Shown: in pieces, positions 1 through 9,355 of the stretch
How the letters are laid out: each line of letters starts with the position of its first letter
Position numbering within the stretch: the first letter of the stretch is position 1
Origin: Paucisalibacillus globulus
GTDB taxonomy: Bacteria; Bacillota; Bacilli; Bacillales; Amphibacillaceae
Assembly (NCBI RefSeq): GCF_900184735.1
Contig: NZ_LT855384.1
Coordinates: 106,939-170,938 of the forward strand
Direction: 5' to 3'
Length of the DNA stretch: 64,000 nt
Notes under the pieces: generated by a model
The model's database searches: none
The model's input: only the letters and a program-made list of their open reading frames with translations
Told to the model about the DNA's origin: nothing
Translations under genes and position numbers: made by a program

Positions 1-3
1 GAA

Positions 4-111
4 GGAAATACACGGAGACTCCTGCGGGAGGATAGGCATCGGTGAGACCCCGCAAGAGCTTTAGCTCTGAGGAGGCTCACCAGCCGCCCGCGGAAAGCGG
101 AGTGTATTTCC
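4..111. repeat. Intergenic structured repeat of the Bacillaceae type
   Basis: The ends of this stretch are perfect 10-nt inverted repeats (GGAAATACAC at 4-13 and GTGTATTTCC at 102-111). Between them is GC-rich sequence with a small GAGC/GCTC hairpin and the words CCTGCGGGA and GCGGAAAGCG. The segment is far richer in GC than its surroundings. From memory, elements with these words are scattered between genes in many Bacillaceae genomes and behave as REP-like or RNA-forming repeats. The function is unknown, and only one copy lies in this window. A second small hairpin (GTAGCG/CGCTAC, near 112-134) follows. Confidence 0.6.
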
Positions 112-223
112 GTAGCGGGTATGTTGCGCTACCATAATCCTTAGTTAGCGCGCAGTTTTCTATCAACCATGAAAATTCAATACCAGCCATTAATTATTAT
201 TAACAAATTTAGGGGGTAGTAAA

Positions 224-1882
224 ATGGGGGAATTTTCTAGTTATAAACGTGCAGAGATTTACCGAGAAATGAAAAATGAAGAACTAGATTTACTGGTGAT
301 TGGTGGTGGGATTACTGGTTCAGGAATTGCTTTAGATGCTGTGACAAGAGGATTGAAAGTTGCATTAGTAGAGATGCAAGACTTTGCAGCTGGTACCTCA
401 AGCCGTTCTACCAAGTTAGTTCATGGCGGACTTCGATACTTAAAGCAATTCGAGGTGAAAATGGTAGCAGAAGTTGGAAAGGAAAGGGCTATCGTGTATG
501 AAAATGGCCCACATGTTACAACTCCTGAATGGATGTTATTACCTTTTCATAAAGGTGGGACGTTTGGACCGTTTACAACCAATCTTGGTTTGCGGGTTTA
601 TGATTATCTAGCTGATGTAAAGCGTAATGAACGGAGAAGAATGCTATCCCCTGAAGCAGCATTGCAGATGGAACCACTTATCCGAAAAGAAGGTCTAAGG
701 GGTGCTGGTCATTATGTGGAATATAAAACAGATGATGCCAGACTGACCATTGAAGTGGTTAAAAAAGCAGTGGAAAAAGGCGCACATGCTATAAACTACG
801 CAAAGGTTATATCCTTTCTATATAATGGTGGGAGAATAATTGGAGCAGTAGTTAAAGATCAAACAAACGGAAAGCAACATGAAATTTATGCCAAAAAAAT
901 AATAAATGCTGGTGGCCCTTTTGTTGATCAACTACGTGAATTAGATGGTTCCAAACAGGGAAAACATCTCCATTTAACAAAAGGGGTTCATTTAGTGTTT
1001 TCAAAGGAAAAATTTCCATTGAAGCAAGCTATCTATTTTGATACACCGGATGGCCGAATGGTATTCGCCATTCCCCGGGATGATAAGACTTACGTCGGGA
1101 CAACAGATACTACATATGAGGGAGACATCAACCATCCGACCATGACAATGGAAGATCGGGATTATATCATAGACGCTGTTAATTATATGTTCCCTTCTCT
1201 TCACATTACGGCAAACGACCTGGAATCAAGCTGGGCCGGTTTACGTCCTTTAATTGCAGAAGATGGAAAAAAGCCAGGTGAAATCTCTCGAAAGGATGAA
1301 ATCTTCATTTCTAATTCGGGGCTAATCTCCATGGCAGGCGGGAAATTAACAGGATATCGTAAAATGGCGGAACAGGCTGTAAATACTGTTACCAATCAAT
1401 TAAAAGAAGAACTGGGAATTATATATTCTAATTCTGAAACGAAGCATCTACCTATTTCAGGAGGGGATGTGGGTGGTTCACAGGGATTTGAGCAATTTAT
1501 TAAAAAGAAAGCCAAAGAGGGCGTTATGCTTGGGTTAGAGCATGAAGAAGCGGTGAAACTAATTCAAAAATACGGTTCAAATGTGGATAAAGTATTTGAA
1601 CTCTACGATTCAAGAAGAGAAGAAGCGCAACATGAACAAATTGATCCTATTGTATTTGCACAATTAAACTACTCTCTGGAATATGAACTTGCATATAAAC
1701 CAACAGATTTCTTTATTAGAAGAACAGGGGCATTATTTTTCAACATTTCCATGGTAAGAGAACAAAAGGATAGAGTCATAGCCTATCTACAGAAAAAATT
1801 AAACTGGAATGATCAACAGCTATTAAGTTATACGGTGGAATTAGAAACATTGCTGAAGGAAGCGGTAATACCAACAGAATGA
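224..1882 (+). CDS. glpD: Aerobic glycerol-3-phosphate dehydrogenase
   Basis: This 552-residue FAD enzyme oxidises sn-glycerol 3-phosphate to dihydroxyacetone phosphate and passes electrons to the quinone pool at the membrane. The N terminus carries the dinucleotide-binding glycine motif (GGGITGSG, about residues 26-33), followed by the family pattern SSRSTKLVHGGLRYL. The length matches the usual 550-555 residues. An AGGGGG ribosome site lies 8 nt before the ATG. No glpF or glpK is visible upstream, where only the structured repeat and about 110 nt of spacer remain, so the gene is read alone here. A strong hairpin follows the stop codon. Confidence 0.96.
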   Translation: MGEFSSYKRAEIYREMKNEELDLLVIGGGITGSGIALDAVTRGLKVALVEMQDFAAGTSSRSTKLVHGGLRYLKQFEVKMVAEVGKERAIVYENGPHVTTPEWMLLPFHKGGTFGPFTTNLGLRVYDYLADVKRNERRRMLSPEAALQMEPLIRKEGLRGAGHYVEYKTDDARLTIEVVKKAVEKGAHAINYAKVISFLYNGGRIIGAVVKDQTNGKQHEIYAKKIINAGGPFVDQLRELDGSKQGKHLHLTKGVHLVFSKEKFPLKQAIYFDTPDGRMVFAIPRDDKTYVGTTDTTYEGDINHPTMTMEDRDYIIDAVNYMFPSLHITANDLESSWAGLRPLIAEDGKKPGEISRKDEIFISNSGLISMAGGKLTGYRKMAEQAVNTVTNQLKEELGIIYSNSETKHLPISGGDVGGSQGFEQFIKKKAKEGVMLGLEHEEAVKLIQKYGSNVDKVFELYDSRREEAQHEQIDPIVFAQLNYSLEYELAYKPTDFFIRRTGALFFNISMVREQKDRVIAYLQKKLNWNDQQLLSYTVELETLLKEAVIPTE

Positions 1883-1895
1883 CATGTAAACGATA

Positions 1896-1945
1896 TCAAG
1901 GGTCTATTCATGGAAATGCTACAATTTCCAAGGATAGACCCTTGT
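1896..1945 (+). terminator. Terminator after glpD
   Basis: A long hairpin with arms AAGGGTCTAT and ATAGACCCTT has a second pairing block inside (ATGGAAAT with ATTTCCA). It stands 13 nt after the glpD stop. The T run behind it is weak (TTGTCCAATTATT), so termination may be partial. Confidence 0.75.
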
Positions 1946-2040
1946 CCAATTATTCATTTAGATGTATGAATAAGGTGTATAATTATAGGTTCAAGTGTGG
2001 TATACTTTGGTTCTATATGTGAAAAAATAGGGGGATATGC

Positions 2041-3051
2041 ATGCAACCAGTAGAAAAGAAGGAAAACACAGCAAAATCTAATAATGTTATCCCTTTTATC
2101 CCTACAGGTGATTTTTATTTTGCGAAAGGTGTTGAAGCTTTTCGGAAAAGAAAGTTTGATATTGCATTAAAATGGTTAACAAAAGCGGTCGAAATCGCAC
2201 CAGATAACCCTTTGTATCAATGTCAAATGTCAATCATCTATACTGAAACAGGTGCTTTTCATAAAGCAAATCAAATCTTAACGAATGTATTGCAAGCTAC
2301 AGGCGATCAATATGTGGATTGTTATTATTTACTTGCCAATAATTATGCCCATTTGGGTTTATTAAATGATGCGAAAAAGTTTGCCGTTTCTTATCTAGAT
2401 AAAGAACCGAACGGTGATTTTAGTGATGATGCTAAAACATTGTTGGATTTAATTGAAATAGATGATGATTTCGATGGGGAAGACTGGGAGCTTGAGGAAG
2501 AAGATGAGCTGCTCGTTTATCAAGAAACAGTCTTTCATCATTTAGAAAATAAAGAGTGGGATAAAGCTTTAGCTTTATTAGAAGAGATGATATTAATTTT
2601 CCCAGAACATAAGATAGCTCATCATGAATATACTTTTGCGCTATTCTTTTCTGGAAGACAAGATGAAGCAATTGAAAAAGAGCTAGAATTGTTGAAGGAT
2701 GATCCTAATAATTTATATAGCCATACAAATTTGGCTGTGTTTTATTATGAGACAAATGCTACTAAAGAATATGAAACTCATATAAGAGCATTACTAAATA
2801 TATATCCAATTCATGAACAACAAAAGCTCCGAGTTGCAGTAACATTAGCTAGGACGGGCTTTGAAAAAGAAGCGTATCCTCGATTCCGTATGCTTGATAA
2901 AGCAGTAGTGAAAAGCCATGTTTCCTATTATCGTTGGTTCAGCATGACAGCCTATCGTTTAGGTGAGCCTTCTAGGGCATTAAGTTTATGGGAAGAAGGT
3001 TGTCGTCGTCATCCAAACTTATCAAATGAACCAGGACCTTGGAAACAGTAA
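2041..3051 (+). CDS. Tetratricopeptide-repeat protein (YvcD-like)
   Basis: This 336-residue soluble protein is built of TPR helices. Typical units are seen at about residues 22-55 (AKGVEAFRKRKFDIALKWL), 56-90 and again after an acidic linker (residues 140-160, rich in D and E). No signal peptide or membrane segment is present. TPR proteins act as protein-binding scaffolds. The gene sits directly upstream of trxB, as the TPR gene yvcD does in B. subtilis, which supports orthology. AGGGGG lies about 6 nt before the ATG. Its molecular role is not known to me. Confidence 0.85.
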   Translation: MQPVEKKENTAKSNNVIPFIPTGDFYFAKGVEAFRKRKFDIALKWLTKAVEIAPDNPLYQCQMSIIYTETGAFHKANQILTNVLQATGDQYVDCYYLLANNYAHLGLLNDAKKFAVSYLDKEPNGDFSDDAKTLLDLIEIDDDFDGEDWELEEEDELLVYQETVFHHLENKEWDKALALLEEMILIFPEHKIAHHEYTFALFFSGRQDEAIEKELELLKDDPNNLYSHTNLAVFYYETNATKEYETHIRALLNIYPIHEQQKLRVAVTLARTGFEKEAYPRFRMLDKAVVKSHVSYYRWFSMTAYRLGEPSRALSLWEEGCRRHPNLSNEPGPWKQ

Positions 3052-3110
3052 GCAGATAATTAGACGGAAATTCATAAATCTTATACCCTTTAAGTAGAAA
3101 GTATTAATTG

Positions 3111-3183
3111 GCAGATAGGAAAGAATAAAAATCTTTCCCGCCTGCATAAGAAAAACTAAAACATTCACTATTTTAGCGAATGT
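3111..3183 (+). promoter_or_regulatory. Two hairpins in the trxB leader
   Basis: Two inverted repeats precede trxB. The first, at 3111-3145, has GGAAAGA pairing with TCTTTCC plus an outer GCAG/CTGC. The second, at 3161-3183, has ACATTC pairing with GAATGT and an inner CTA/TAG. Neither has a long T run. They may end transcription of the TPR gene weakly or form a structured trxB leader. Confidence 0.4.
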
Positions 3184-3217
3184 GAGTTTATCTAAACACA
3201 GAAAGGGGCGTTTATAA

Positions 3218-4168
<951 letters not shown>

Positions 4169-4282
4169 GAAAAATTGGTAAAGTAAAAACATCTTAACGT
4201 TGTTGTAACACGCACGAAATATAAATAAGGTACAATGAACTTAACTAATTGACCCCCTTTTTAATAGATAGATTAGTTATTG

Positions 4283-4312
4283 GCGCAGATCATAGGATCT
4301 GCGCATTTTTTT
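4283..4312 (+). terminator. Strong intrinsic terminator after trxB
   Basis: A perfect 9-bp stem (GCGCAGATC / GATCTGCGC) with loop ATAG is followed by seven T residues after one A. It closes the trxB transcript before the repeat array that starts at 4351. Confidence 0.93.
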
Positions 4313-4350
4313 GGTTATTTATTGTGTTGATTTGAAATTGGAGGGCTTTT

Positions 4351-4792
4351 GGTTAGAAGGATATTGAGGAAGGTCGTAAGGTGACGGATGTTGGGCACAA
4401 GGAAAGTGCAGCCGGTCGCAAGCTGATGGATGTTGGTCACAAGGAAAGCGCGCCCGGTCGCAAGCTGATGGATGTTGGTCACAAGGAAAGCGCAGCCGGT
4501 CGCAAGCTGATGGAACTTGGTCACAAGGAAAGCGCAGCCGGTCGCAAGCTGATGGATGTTGGTCACAAGGAAGGTTCACCCGGTCGTAAGCTGATGGAAC
4601 TTGGTCACAAGGAAAGCACAGCCGGTCGCAAGCTGATGGATGTTGGTCACAAGGAAAGTACACACGGTCACAAGGAATGAGCATATGGTCACAAGAAATT
4701 CAATACTGGGCACAAGGCTGTGAAATCCCAGTCTCAAGAATGAAGCGCTCAGTCCCAAGCTAACAAATCCAAGTCACATATTCTCTAATAAC
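4351..4792. repeat. Minisatellite: 21 units of exactly 21 nt
   Basis: From 4351 to 4792 the sequence divides into 21-nt units without one gap. Most units open with GGTC(A/G)CAAG. In the middle (4372-4680) two unit types alternate (GGTCACAAGGAAAG... and GGTCGCAAGCTGATG...), giving a 42-bp higher-order repeat of about seven copies. To the right the units have diverged but keep the register, with starts at 4687, 4708, 4729, 4750 and 4771. Because 21 is a multiple of three, open frames appear on both strands, but none has a convincing ribosome site or family. The array occupies the gap where B. subtilis has yvcI (Nudix hydrolase). Confidence 0.95.
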
Positions 4793-4882
4793 GGTCACAT
4801 AATCAAGCCCCATCATAACATCCACACACTCCAACATACCCCACTTCACTCATTTCCCCCAAAAGGAAAAATAATCATTTCC

Positions 4883-4912
4883 TTGTAGCATTAAATGGCT
4901 TACATGTATAAT
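4883..4912 (+). promoter_or_regulatory. Probable sigma-A promoter of rapZ-yvcK-whiA
   Basis: TTGTAG at 4883-4888 and a consensus TATAAT at 4907-4912 are separated by 18 nt. A second TATAAT at 4960-4965 is closer to rapZ but has no clear -35 box. Either could start the rapZ transcript. Confidence 0.5.
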
Positions 4913-4996
4913 AGATATAGTATTATAAACAAAACTATCTTACGAGATGTAGTTCGTGATATAATAGATTTTTTAGAACGCTAAGAGGTGATACGA

Positions 4997-5881
4997 TTGG
5001 CAAATGTAGAACAAGAGACAAAGATGGTTATAATAACAGGGATGTCTGGTGCGGGTAAAACTGTTGCAATCCAAAGTTTTGAGGACCTTGGGTACTATTG
5101 CGTCGATAACTTACCACCGGCATTACTTCCTAAATTTCTTGAATTAATGCGAGATTCAACTAATAACATACACAAAGTAGCACTCGTCATGGATCTTCGT
5201 GGCCGAGAATTTTTTGATTCCTTATTTGAGGCACTTGATTTACTAAGTGAAGAAGAATGGTTAGATGAACATATTCTTTTCCTAGATGCCAATGATGAAA
5301 AGCTTGTAACCAGATATAAAGAGACAAGAAGATCTCATCCATTAGCAATCGGTGACTTACCTCTAAAAGGAATTAAACATGAAAGAAAAATTCTGGATGA
5401 AATGCGTGGTCGTGCTAATAAAATAATTGATACTTCAAACTTGAAGCCTCGTGAACTGCGTGAAAAGATTTTGAAGTATTACTCTGAAGAAAAACAGGAA
5501 ATATTCTCTGTAAATATGGTATCGTTTGGATTTAAGTATGGTATTCCAATCGATGCAGATTTAGTATTTGATGTACGATTCCTGCCAAATCCACATTATG
5601 TTGCACATCTGCAGCCTTTAACAGGATTGAATCCGGATGTATCTTCTTATGTTTTTAAATGGTCTGAAACGCAAAAGTTCCAAGAAAAAGTATTAGATTT
5701 ATTGCAATTTATGCTTCCTCAATATAAGAAGGAAGGTAAATCACAGCTAGTTGTTGGTATAGGATGTACTGGCGGACAACATCGTTCCGTGGCATTGGCT
5801 GAGTATTTTTCTAAGAAATTGGCTGGAAATTATATAACACATGTGTCTCATCGTGACATAAACAAAAGAAAGGTCCATTAA
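4997..5881 (+). CDS. rapZ: RNase adapter / P-loop nucleotide-binding protein RapZ (YvcJ)
   Basis: This 294-residue P-loop protein has a Walker A GMSGAGKT (residues 15-22) and a C-terminal domain with GCTGGQHRS (near residue 255), as in RapZ/YvcJ. In E. coli RapZ guides RNase E to the GlmZ small RNA. In B. subtilis YvcJ hydrolyses GTP and affects competence. The TTG at 4997 is preferred because AAGAGGTG lies 6 nt before it. A GTG at 4988 would sit inside that ribosome site. It is the first gene of a tight group with yvcK (3-nt gap) and whiA. Confidence 0.93.
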   Translation: MANVEQETKMVIITGMSGAGKTVAIQSFEDLGYYCVDNLPPALLPKFLELMRDSTNNIHKVALVMDLRGREFFDSLFEALDLLSEEEWLDEHILFLDANDEKLVTRYKETRRSHPLAIGDLPLKGIKHERKILDEMRGRANKIIDTSNLKPRELREKILKYYSEEKQEIFSVNMVSFGFKYGIPIDADLVFDVRFLPNPHYVAHLQPLTGLNPDVSSYVFKWSETQKFQEKVLDLLQFMLPQYKKEGKSQLVVGIGCTGGQHRSVALAEYFSKKLAGNYITHVSHRDINKRKVH

Positions 5882-5884
5882 AAG

Positions 5885-6844
5885 ATGACAGAACAGAATC
5901 TTCCAAGGATAGTGGTTATTGGTGGAGGGACTGGTATGCCAGTTCTTTTGCGTGGCCTTAAAAATTTACCAATTAAATTAACTGCATTAGTTACGGTTGC
6001 AGATGATGGTGGAAGTACAGGGAGAATCAGGCAAGACATGGCTATTCCTGCGCCAGGTGACATCCGAAATGTAATTGCCGCATTATCTGAAGTTGAACCA
6101 ATGCTTGTTCAATTATTTCAACATCGTTTTGCAGATGGTAATGATTTATCTGGCCATTCGATGGGGAACTTGCTTTTAGCAGCGATGACGTCCATTACAG
6201 GAGACTTCTATACAGGGATAAAGGAGATTTCCAGAGTACTTAATGTAAAAGGGAAAATATATCCGATATCCAATGAGAATATCTCACTTTGTGCAGAAAT
6301 GATGGACGGTACGATTGTCCAAGGAGAATCTAATATCCCACTTCAAGGTAAACAAATTAAACGGGTATTTTTGGATCCAGAAGATGTTACCCCATTACCG
6401 AATGCAATTAAAGCGATTGAGAAAGCAGACTTAATAGTCATCTCACCTGGTAGTTTGTTTACGAGCATTATGCCCAACCTAATCATTCCACATATTGATG
6501 AAGCTCTGCGCCAAGCAGATGCAAAAATTGTTTATGTATGTAACGTAATGACACAAAACGGTGAGACAACTGGTTTCACTGCGAGTGATCATGTGCAAGC
6601 AATTATTAACCACGTTGGCAATGAGGTAATTGATGCTGTTGTCGTCAATAACAAAACAATCGATCCTGAAATTCAGCATGTATATGCAAATGAGAATGCT
6701 GAACCGGTTGTATATGATATAGACAGATTATTAGAGCTGGGATTAGAAATTATTGAGGGTGACATTATTGACGATACCAGAACAACGATTCGTCACGACA
6801 CTAATAAAATTGCTAAGCTTCTATTTTCATTGATACAAAAATAA
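5885..6844 (+). CDS. yvcK: Gluconeogenesis factor YvcK (CofD/YvcK family)
   Basis: This 319-residue protein opens with the family glycine motif ([17 protein letters not shown], residues 9-25) and keeps ADDGGSTGR and PAPGDIRN. YvcK binds UDP-sugars and is needed for growth on gluconeogenic carbon sources and for normal cell-wall synthesis in B. subtilis. It starts 3 nt after rapZ and 22 nt before whiA, so the three genes are surely one operon. B. subtilis has the same order. Confidence 0.95.
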   Translation: MTEQNLPRIVVIGGGTGMPVLLRGLKNLPIKLTALVTVADDGGSTGRIRQDMAIPAPGDIRNVIAALSEVEPMLVQLFQHRFADGNDLSGHSMGNLLLAAMTSITGDFYTGIKEISRVLNVKGKIYPISNENISLCAEMMDGTIVQGESNIPLQGKQIKRVFLDPEDVTPLPNAIKAIEKADLIVISPGSLFTSIMPNLIIPHIDEALRQADAKIVYVCNVMTQNGETTGFTASDHVQAIINHVGNEVIDAVVVNNKTIDPEIQHVYANENAEPVVYDIDRLLELGLEIIEGDIIDDTRTTIRHDTNKIAKLLFSLIQK

Positions 6845-6866
6845 AAAGGTAAAGGAGGGGAAAAAT

Positions 6867-7814
6867 ATGTCCTTTGCTTCTGAGATAAAAAAGGAGTTAA
6901 CCACTGCAGAAATTGAAAGTTGTTGCGGTAATGCAGAGTTAGCTGCTTTGATTCGAATGAATGGTACAGTCTCTGTATCACAATTTAGATACACCTTAGA
7001 TGTGCAGACGGAAAATGCAGCAATTGCAAGACGTATTTATATGCTAATAAAGGCAAGCTTTTCTTCAATACCAGTTGAACTACTGGTTCGAAAGAAAATG
7101 AAGTTGAAGAAGAATAATGTGTATATTGTCCGATTAAAGGAAGATGTACATGAAATGTTAACGGAGCTCGGGATAATGAAGGACTCGTATACATTTGTTC
7201 GAGAGATTTCCGACCAATACCTTGAAAAAGATTGTTGCAAGAGAGCGTATCTACGGGGAGCTTTTCTTGCTGGGGGTTCTGTTAATAATCCGGAAACTTC
7301 TTCCTACCACCTAGAAATTTCAAATTCTAGTGAAGAGCATAATGAAGGTTTATGTGAGCTTCTGAATTCCTTTGGTTTACGTGCAAGAGTACTTGACCGA
7401 AAAAAAGGATTTATCGTATATATTAAAGAAGCAGAAAAGATTACTGAATTCTTAAGTGTCATTGGAGCAAATATCGCATTATTTAAATTTGAGGATGTCC
7501 GTATTGTCCGAGATATGCGTAACTCAGTAAACCGACTGGTAAACTGTGAAACAGCTAATTTAAATAAAACAATTGGAGCAGCTATTCGTCAAATCGAAAA
7601 TATTAAATATATTGAAAGAACGGTTGGACTAGAGGCGTTACCAGAAAAACTACGTGAAGTGGCGATACTTAGAGTACAGCATGAAGAAGTTTCCCTGAAG
7701 GAACTCGGAGAACTCGTGTCCAGTGGACAGATCTCGAAATCCGGAATCAATCACAGACTTAAGAAAATTGATGAATTTGCAGAAAAAATTAAATTAGGTG
7801 AAATATTACCATAA
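6867..7814 (+). CDS. whiA: Sporulation/cell-division regulator WhiA
   Basis: DNA-binding protein of 315 residues. The N-terminal part is the degenerate LAGLIDADG-like domain ([17 protein letters not shown], about residues 126-142). The C-terminal part is a helix-turn-helix ([21 protein letters not shown], near residue 275). WhiA influences cell division and chromosome segregation in Bacillus and sporulation in Streptomyces. AAAGGAGGGG lies 7 nt before the ATG. A perfect terminator hairpin follows, separating it from crh. Confidence 0.95.
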   Translation: MSFASEIKKELTTAEIESCCGNAELAALIRMNGTVSVSQFRYTLDVQTENAAIARRIYMLIKASFSSIPVELLVRKKMKLKKNNVYIVRLKEDVHEMLTELGIMKDSYTFVREISDQYLEKDCCKRAYLRGAFLAGGSVNNPETSSYHLEISNSSEEHNEGLCELLNSFGLRARVLDRKKGFIVYIKEAEKITEFLSVIGANIALFKFEDVRIVRDMRNSVNRLVNCETANLNKTIGAAIRQIENIKYIERTVGLEALPEKLREVAILRVQHEEVSLKELGELVSSGQISKSGINHRLKKIDEFAEKIKLGEILP

Positions 7815-7831
7815 CAATAATTGTTATTTAA

Positions 7832-7870
7832 AATATTCATGATATAATTAACTATCATGAATATTTTTTT
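7832..7870 (+). terminator. Terminator after whiA
   Basis: A 12-bp inverted repeat (ATATTCATGATA / TATCATGAATAT) is followed directly by a run of T. It ends the rapZ-yvcK-whiA transcript, so crh probably has its own promoter in the 110-nt gap. Confidence 0.88.
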
Positions 7871-7982
7871 ATTTAATAAGTATTATTAATGGAGCGCAAT
7901 AGAAAGGAATGCGTCTATCGTTAATACTTTTTTTAAAATGAGTAATGTTACCGCTTACTTTTTGGGGGAGGATGAAGAGAAC

Positions 7983-8237
7983 ATGGTTGAGAGAGTTGTT
8001 ACAGTTGAGCTAGAGACAGGATTGCAAGCTAGGCCTGCCGCACAATTTGTTCAGGAAGCCAACCGCTATGCTGCGCATTTGTTTTTAGAAAAAGAAGGTA
8101 AACGAGTAAATGCAAAAAGTATTATGGGACTAATGAGCTTAGCCATTACTACTGGTGAGTCTATCAAACTAATAGCTGATGGATCTGATGAGGATATTGC
8201 AATGAATCACTTAATCTCTTTTGTTAGCAGAAAATAA
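7983..8237 (+). CDS. crh: Catabolite repression HPr-like protein Crh
   Basis: HPr paralogue of 84 residues. Position 15 is Gln (GLQARPA) where true HPr has the phosphorylatable His, and Ser46 is present in AKSIMGLMS. This is the signature of Crh, which HPr kinase phosphorylates at Ser46 and which then acts as a CcpA co-repressor. It cannot carry PTS phosphate. The ATG at 7983 gives the family length. An in-frame ATG at 7938 would add 15 residues that the family does not have. It follows whiA as in B. subtilis. Confidence 0.95.
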   Translation: MVERVVTVELETGLQARPAAQFVQEANRYAAHLFLEKEGKRVNAKSIMGLMSLAITTGESIKLIADGSDEDIAMNHLISFVSRK

Positions 8238-8291
8238 TTTATATATAAGATTATGTGAAAAAGATTACATGGATTACGACAAACGTTGAAA

Positions 8292-8321
8292 AGAGGGTGG
8301 ACCCAAAAGGATCCACCCTCT
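8292..8321. terminator. Bidirectional terminator between crh and clpP
   Basis: GAGGGTGGA pairs with TCCACCCTC around a 10-nt centre. Convergent genes flank it (crh from the left, clpP from the right), and it can serve both. Confidence 0.88.
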
Positions 8322-8332
8322 ATTTACCATTA

Positions 8333-8920
8333 CTATTCTGGTTTGCGTTCTAATACTTTATCGATTAGACCATAATCCACTGCATCAGCAGCTGTCATAA
8401 AGTTATCACGTTCTGTATCACGGTCAATAACATCAATTGGTTGGCCAGTACGTTCAGAAAGAATCTTGTTTAAGCTTTCTCTCATTTTGATGATACGCTT
8501 AGCATGTATCTCAATATCAGTTGCTTGACCTTGTGTTCCACCTAAAGGTTGGTGAATCATAACTTCACTGTTTGGTAACGCATAGCGTTTCCCTTTCTCA
8601 CCAGCTGCTAAAAGGAATGCTCCCATAGAAGCTGCCATACCAGTACAAATTGTAGATACATCAGATTTAATAAACTGCATTGTATCATAAATTGCCATCC
8701 CAGCAGTAATGGAGCCACCTGGTGAGTTAATGTATAAGGAGATATCTTTTCCAGGATCTTCAGCTTCTAGGAAAAGTAACTGTGCAACGATTGAATTTGC
8801 AACATTATCGTCAATTGCACTTCCTAACATAATAATTCTGTCTTTCAAAAGTCTAGAATAAATATCATATGCGCGTTCACCACGGTTTGTTTGTTCAATA
8901 ACTGTAGGTATTAAATTCAT
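8333..8920 (-). CDS. clpP: ATP-dependent Clp protease proteolytic subunit
   Basis: Serine protease of 195 residues. Catalytic Ser lies in GMAASMGA (about residue 98), His in MIHQP (about 123) and Asp in DRDTERDNF (about 172). It assembles as a tetradecamer that degrades proteins fed by ClpC, ClpX or ClpE. The start has a good AAGGAGG. It is transcribed leftward, away from the tRNA-Arg gene. A CtsR box overlaps its promoter, so heat and protein stress should induce it. Confidence 0.97.
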   Translation of the reverse strand: MNLIPTVIEQTNRGERAYDIYSRLLKDRIIMLGSAIDDNVANSIVAQLLFLEAEDPGKDISLYINSPGGSITAGMAIYDTMQFIKSDVSTICTGMAASMGAFLLAAGEKGKRYALPNSEVMIHQPLGGTQGQATDIEIHAKRIIKMRESLNKILSERTGQPIDVIDRDTERDNFMTAADAVDYGLIDKVLERKPE

Positions 8921-8955
8921 GGAAATTCCTCCTTAAAAATCTATTTCTAATATCA

Positions 8956-8976
8956 AATATCCAAACTTTGGATATT
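8956..8976. promoter_or_regulatory. Perfect 21-nt palindrome in the clpP leader
   Basis: AATATCCAAA and TTTGGATATT flank a single central base. The centre (8966) lies about 45 nt upstream of the clpP start and just downstream of the predicted -10 box. It could be a hairpin at the 5' end of the mRNA or a second operator. It does not match the CtsR heptads. Confidence 0.5.
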
Positions 8977-8979
8977 TTC

Positions 8980-9009
8980 ATCATATACCAATGGTCAATG
9001 AAGGTCAAA
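8980..9009 (-). promoter_or_regulatory. clpP promoter with CtsR operator
   Basis: On the given strand GGTCAAT-GAA-GGTCAAA (8993-9009) is the tandem-heptad CtsR box. Read leftward, TTGACC (9008-9003) and TATGAT (8985-8980) form a sigma-A promoter with 17-nt spacing whose -35 lies inside the box. CtsR would block RNA polymerase until heat shock inactivates it. Confidence 0.85.
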
Positions 9010-9111
9010 CAAAAACGTTCGACAAAATTACAAGGTATGTATATGGCGTAAAATCACACTCTTCATCATGCCCGTTAGGCTATAGATATAAACCTTTTCA
9101 ACTAAAAATAC

Positions 9112-9140
9112 TTGTTTAATGAGAATTCTGGGGTTATAAT
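9112..9140 (+). promoter_or_regulatory. Promoter of the tRNA-Arg gene
   Basis: TTGTTT at 9112-9117 and TATAAT at 9135-9140 have 17-nt spacing, ending 40 nt before the tRNA. The prophage inserts downstream of it, so tRNA transcription stays under host control. Confidence 0.7.
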
Positions 9141-9180
9141 AGCCTATGTGTCAATTAATTTAAGAACAATTATATACTAT

Positions 9181-9256
9181 GCGCCCATAGCTCAGTTGGA
9201 TAGAGCACTGGTTTCCGGTACCAGGTTTGTCGGGGGTTCGAATCCCTCTGGGCGCG
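9181..9256 (+). tRNA. tRNA-Arg (anticodon CCG)
   Basis: Cloverleaf read by hand: acceptor stem GCGCCCA / TGGGCGC, D stem GCTC/GAGC, anticodon stem CTGGT/ACCAG with loop TTCCGGT giving anticodon CCG, T stem GGGGG/CCCTC with TTCGAAT loop, discriminator G. CCA is not encoded. The tRNA is intact because the prophage att core supplies its 3' two thirds. A tRNA-Arg next to clpP matches the trnQ-Arg locus of B. subtilis as I recall it. Confidence 0.95.
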
Positions 9257-9258
9257 TC
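9209..9258 (+). other. attL core (50 bp)
   Basis: Runs from the anticodon stem of tRNA-Arg to two bases past its end and is identical to 48130-48179. Sequence diverges immediately on both sides of the two copies, which fixes the length of the shared core. Confidence 0.95.
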
Positions 9259-9272
9259 CATCAAGTCAATAG

Positions 9273-9315
9273 TAGCAAGGGTTTGAGTGATTCTCATCCC
9301 CTTGCTATTTTCTTT
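9273..9315 (+). terminator. tRNA terminator supplied by the phage
   Basis: A perfect 9-bp stem (TAGCAAGGG / CCCTTGCTA) is followed by a T-rich tract. It lies inside the prophage end. A related hairpin stands at the same distance beyond the right att copy (48194-48227), so the phage appears to replace the tRNA terminator when it integrates. Confidence 0.8.
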
Positions 9316-9318
9316 GAT

Positions 9319-9336
9319 TGCTAACGAACTGCAAAC
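9319..9336 (+). other. Putative integrase arm sites, left
   Basis: Two copies of TGC(T/A)AAC, at 9319-9325 and 9330-9336, start 11 nt apart just inside attL. Three more copies with 12-nt spacing lie inside attR at 48009-48039. Short direct repeats at both ends of a prophage are the usual arm-type sites bound by the N-terminal domain of a tyrosine integrase. Confidence 0.5.
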
Positions 9337-9355
9337 CTTCGTATTTCGAAATAAA

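Noticed and set aside
4381-4680. Repeat-containing protein (7-residue repeats) on either strand
   Set aside because: Openness follows from a unit length divisible by three. There is no ribosome site, and the register continues beyond the frame's stop codon.
4351-4792. CRISPR array
   Set aside because: Units are contiguous 21-nt repeats without unique spacers of constant size, and no cas genes are near.
4988-4996. GTG 4988 as rapZ start
   Set aside because: It lies inside the ribosome binding site of the TTG at 4997, which gives the usual N terminus.
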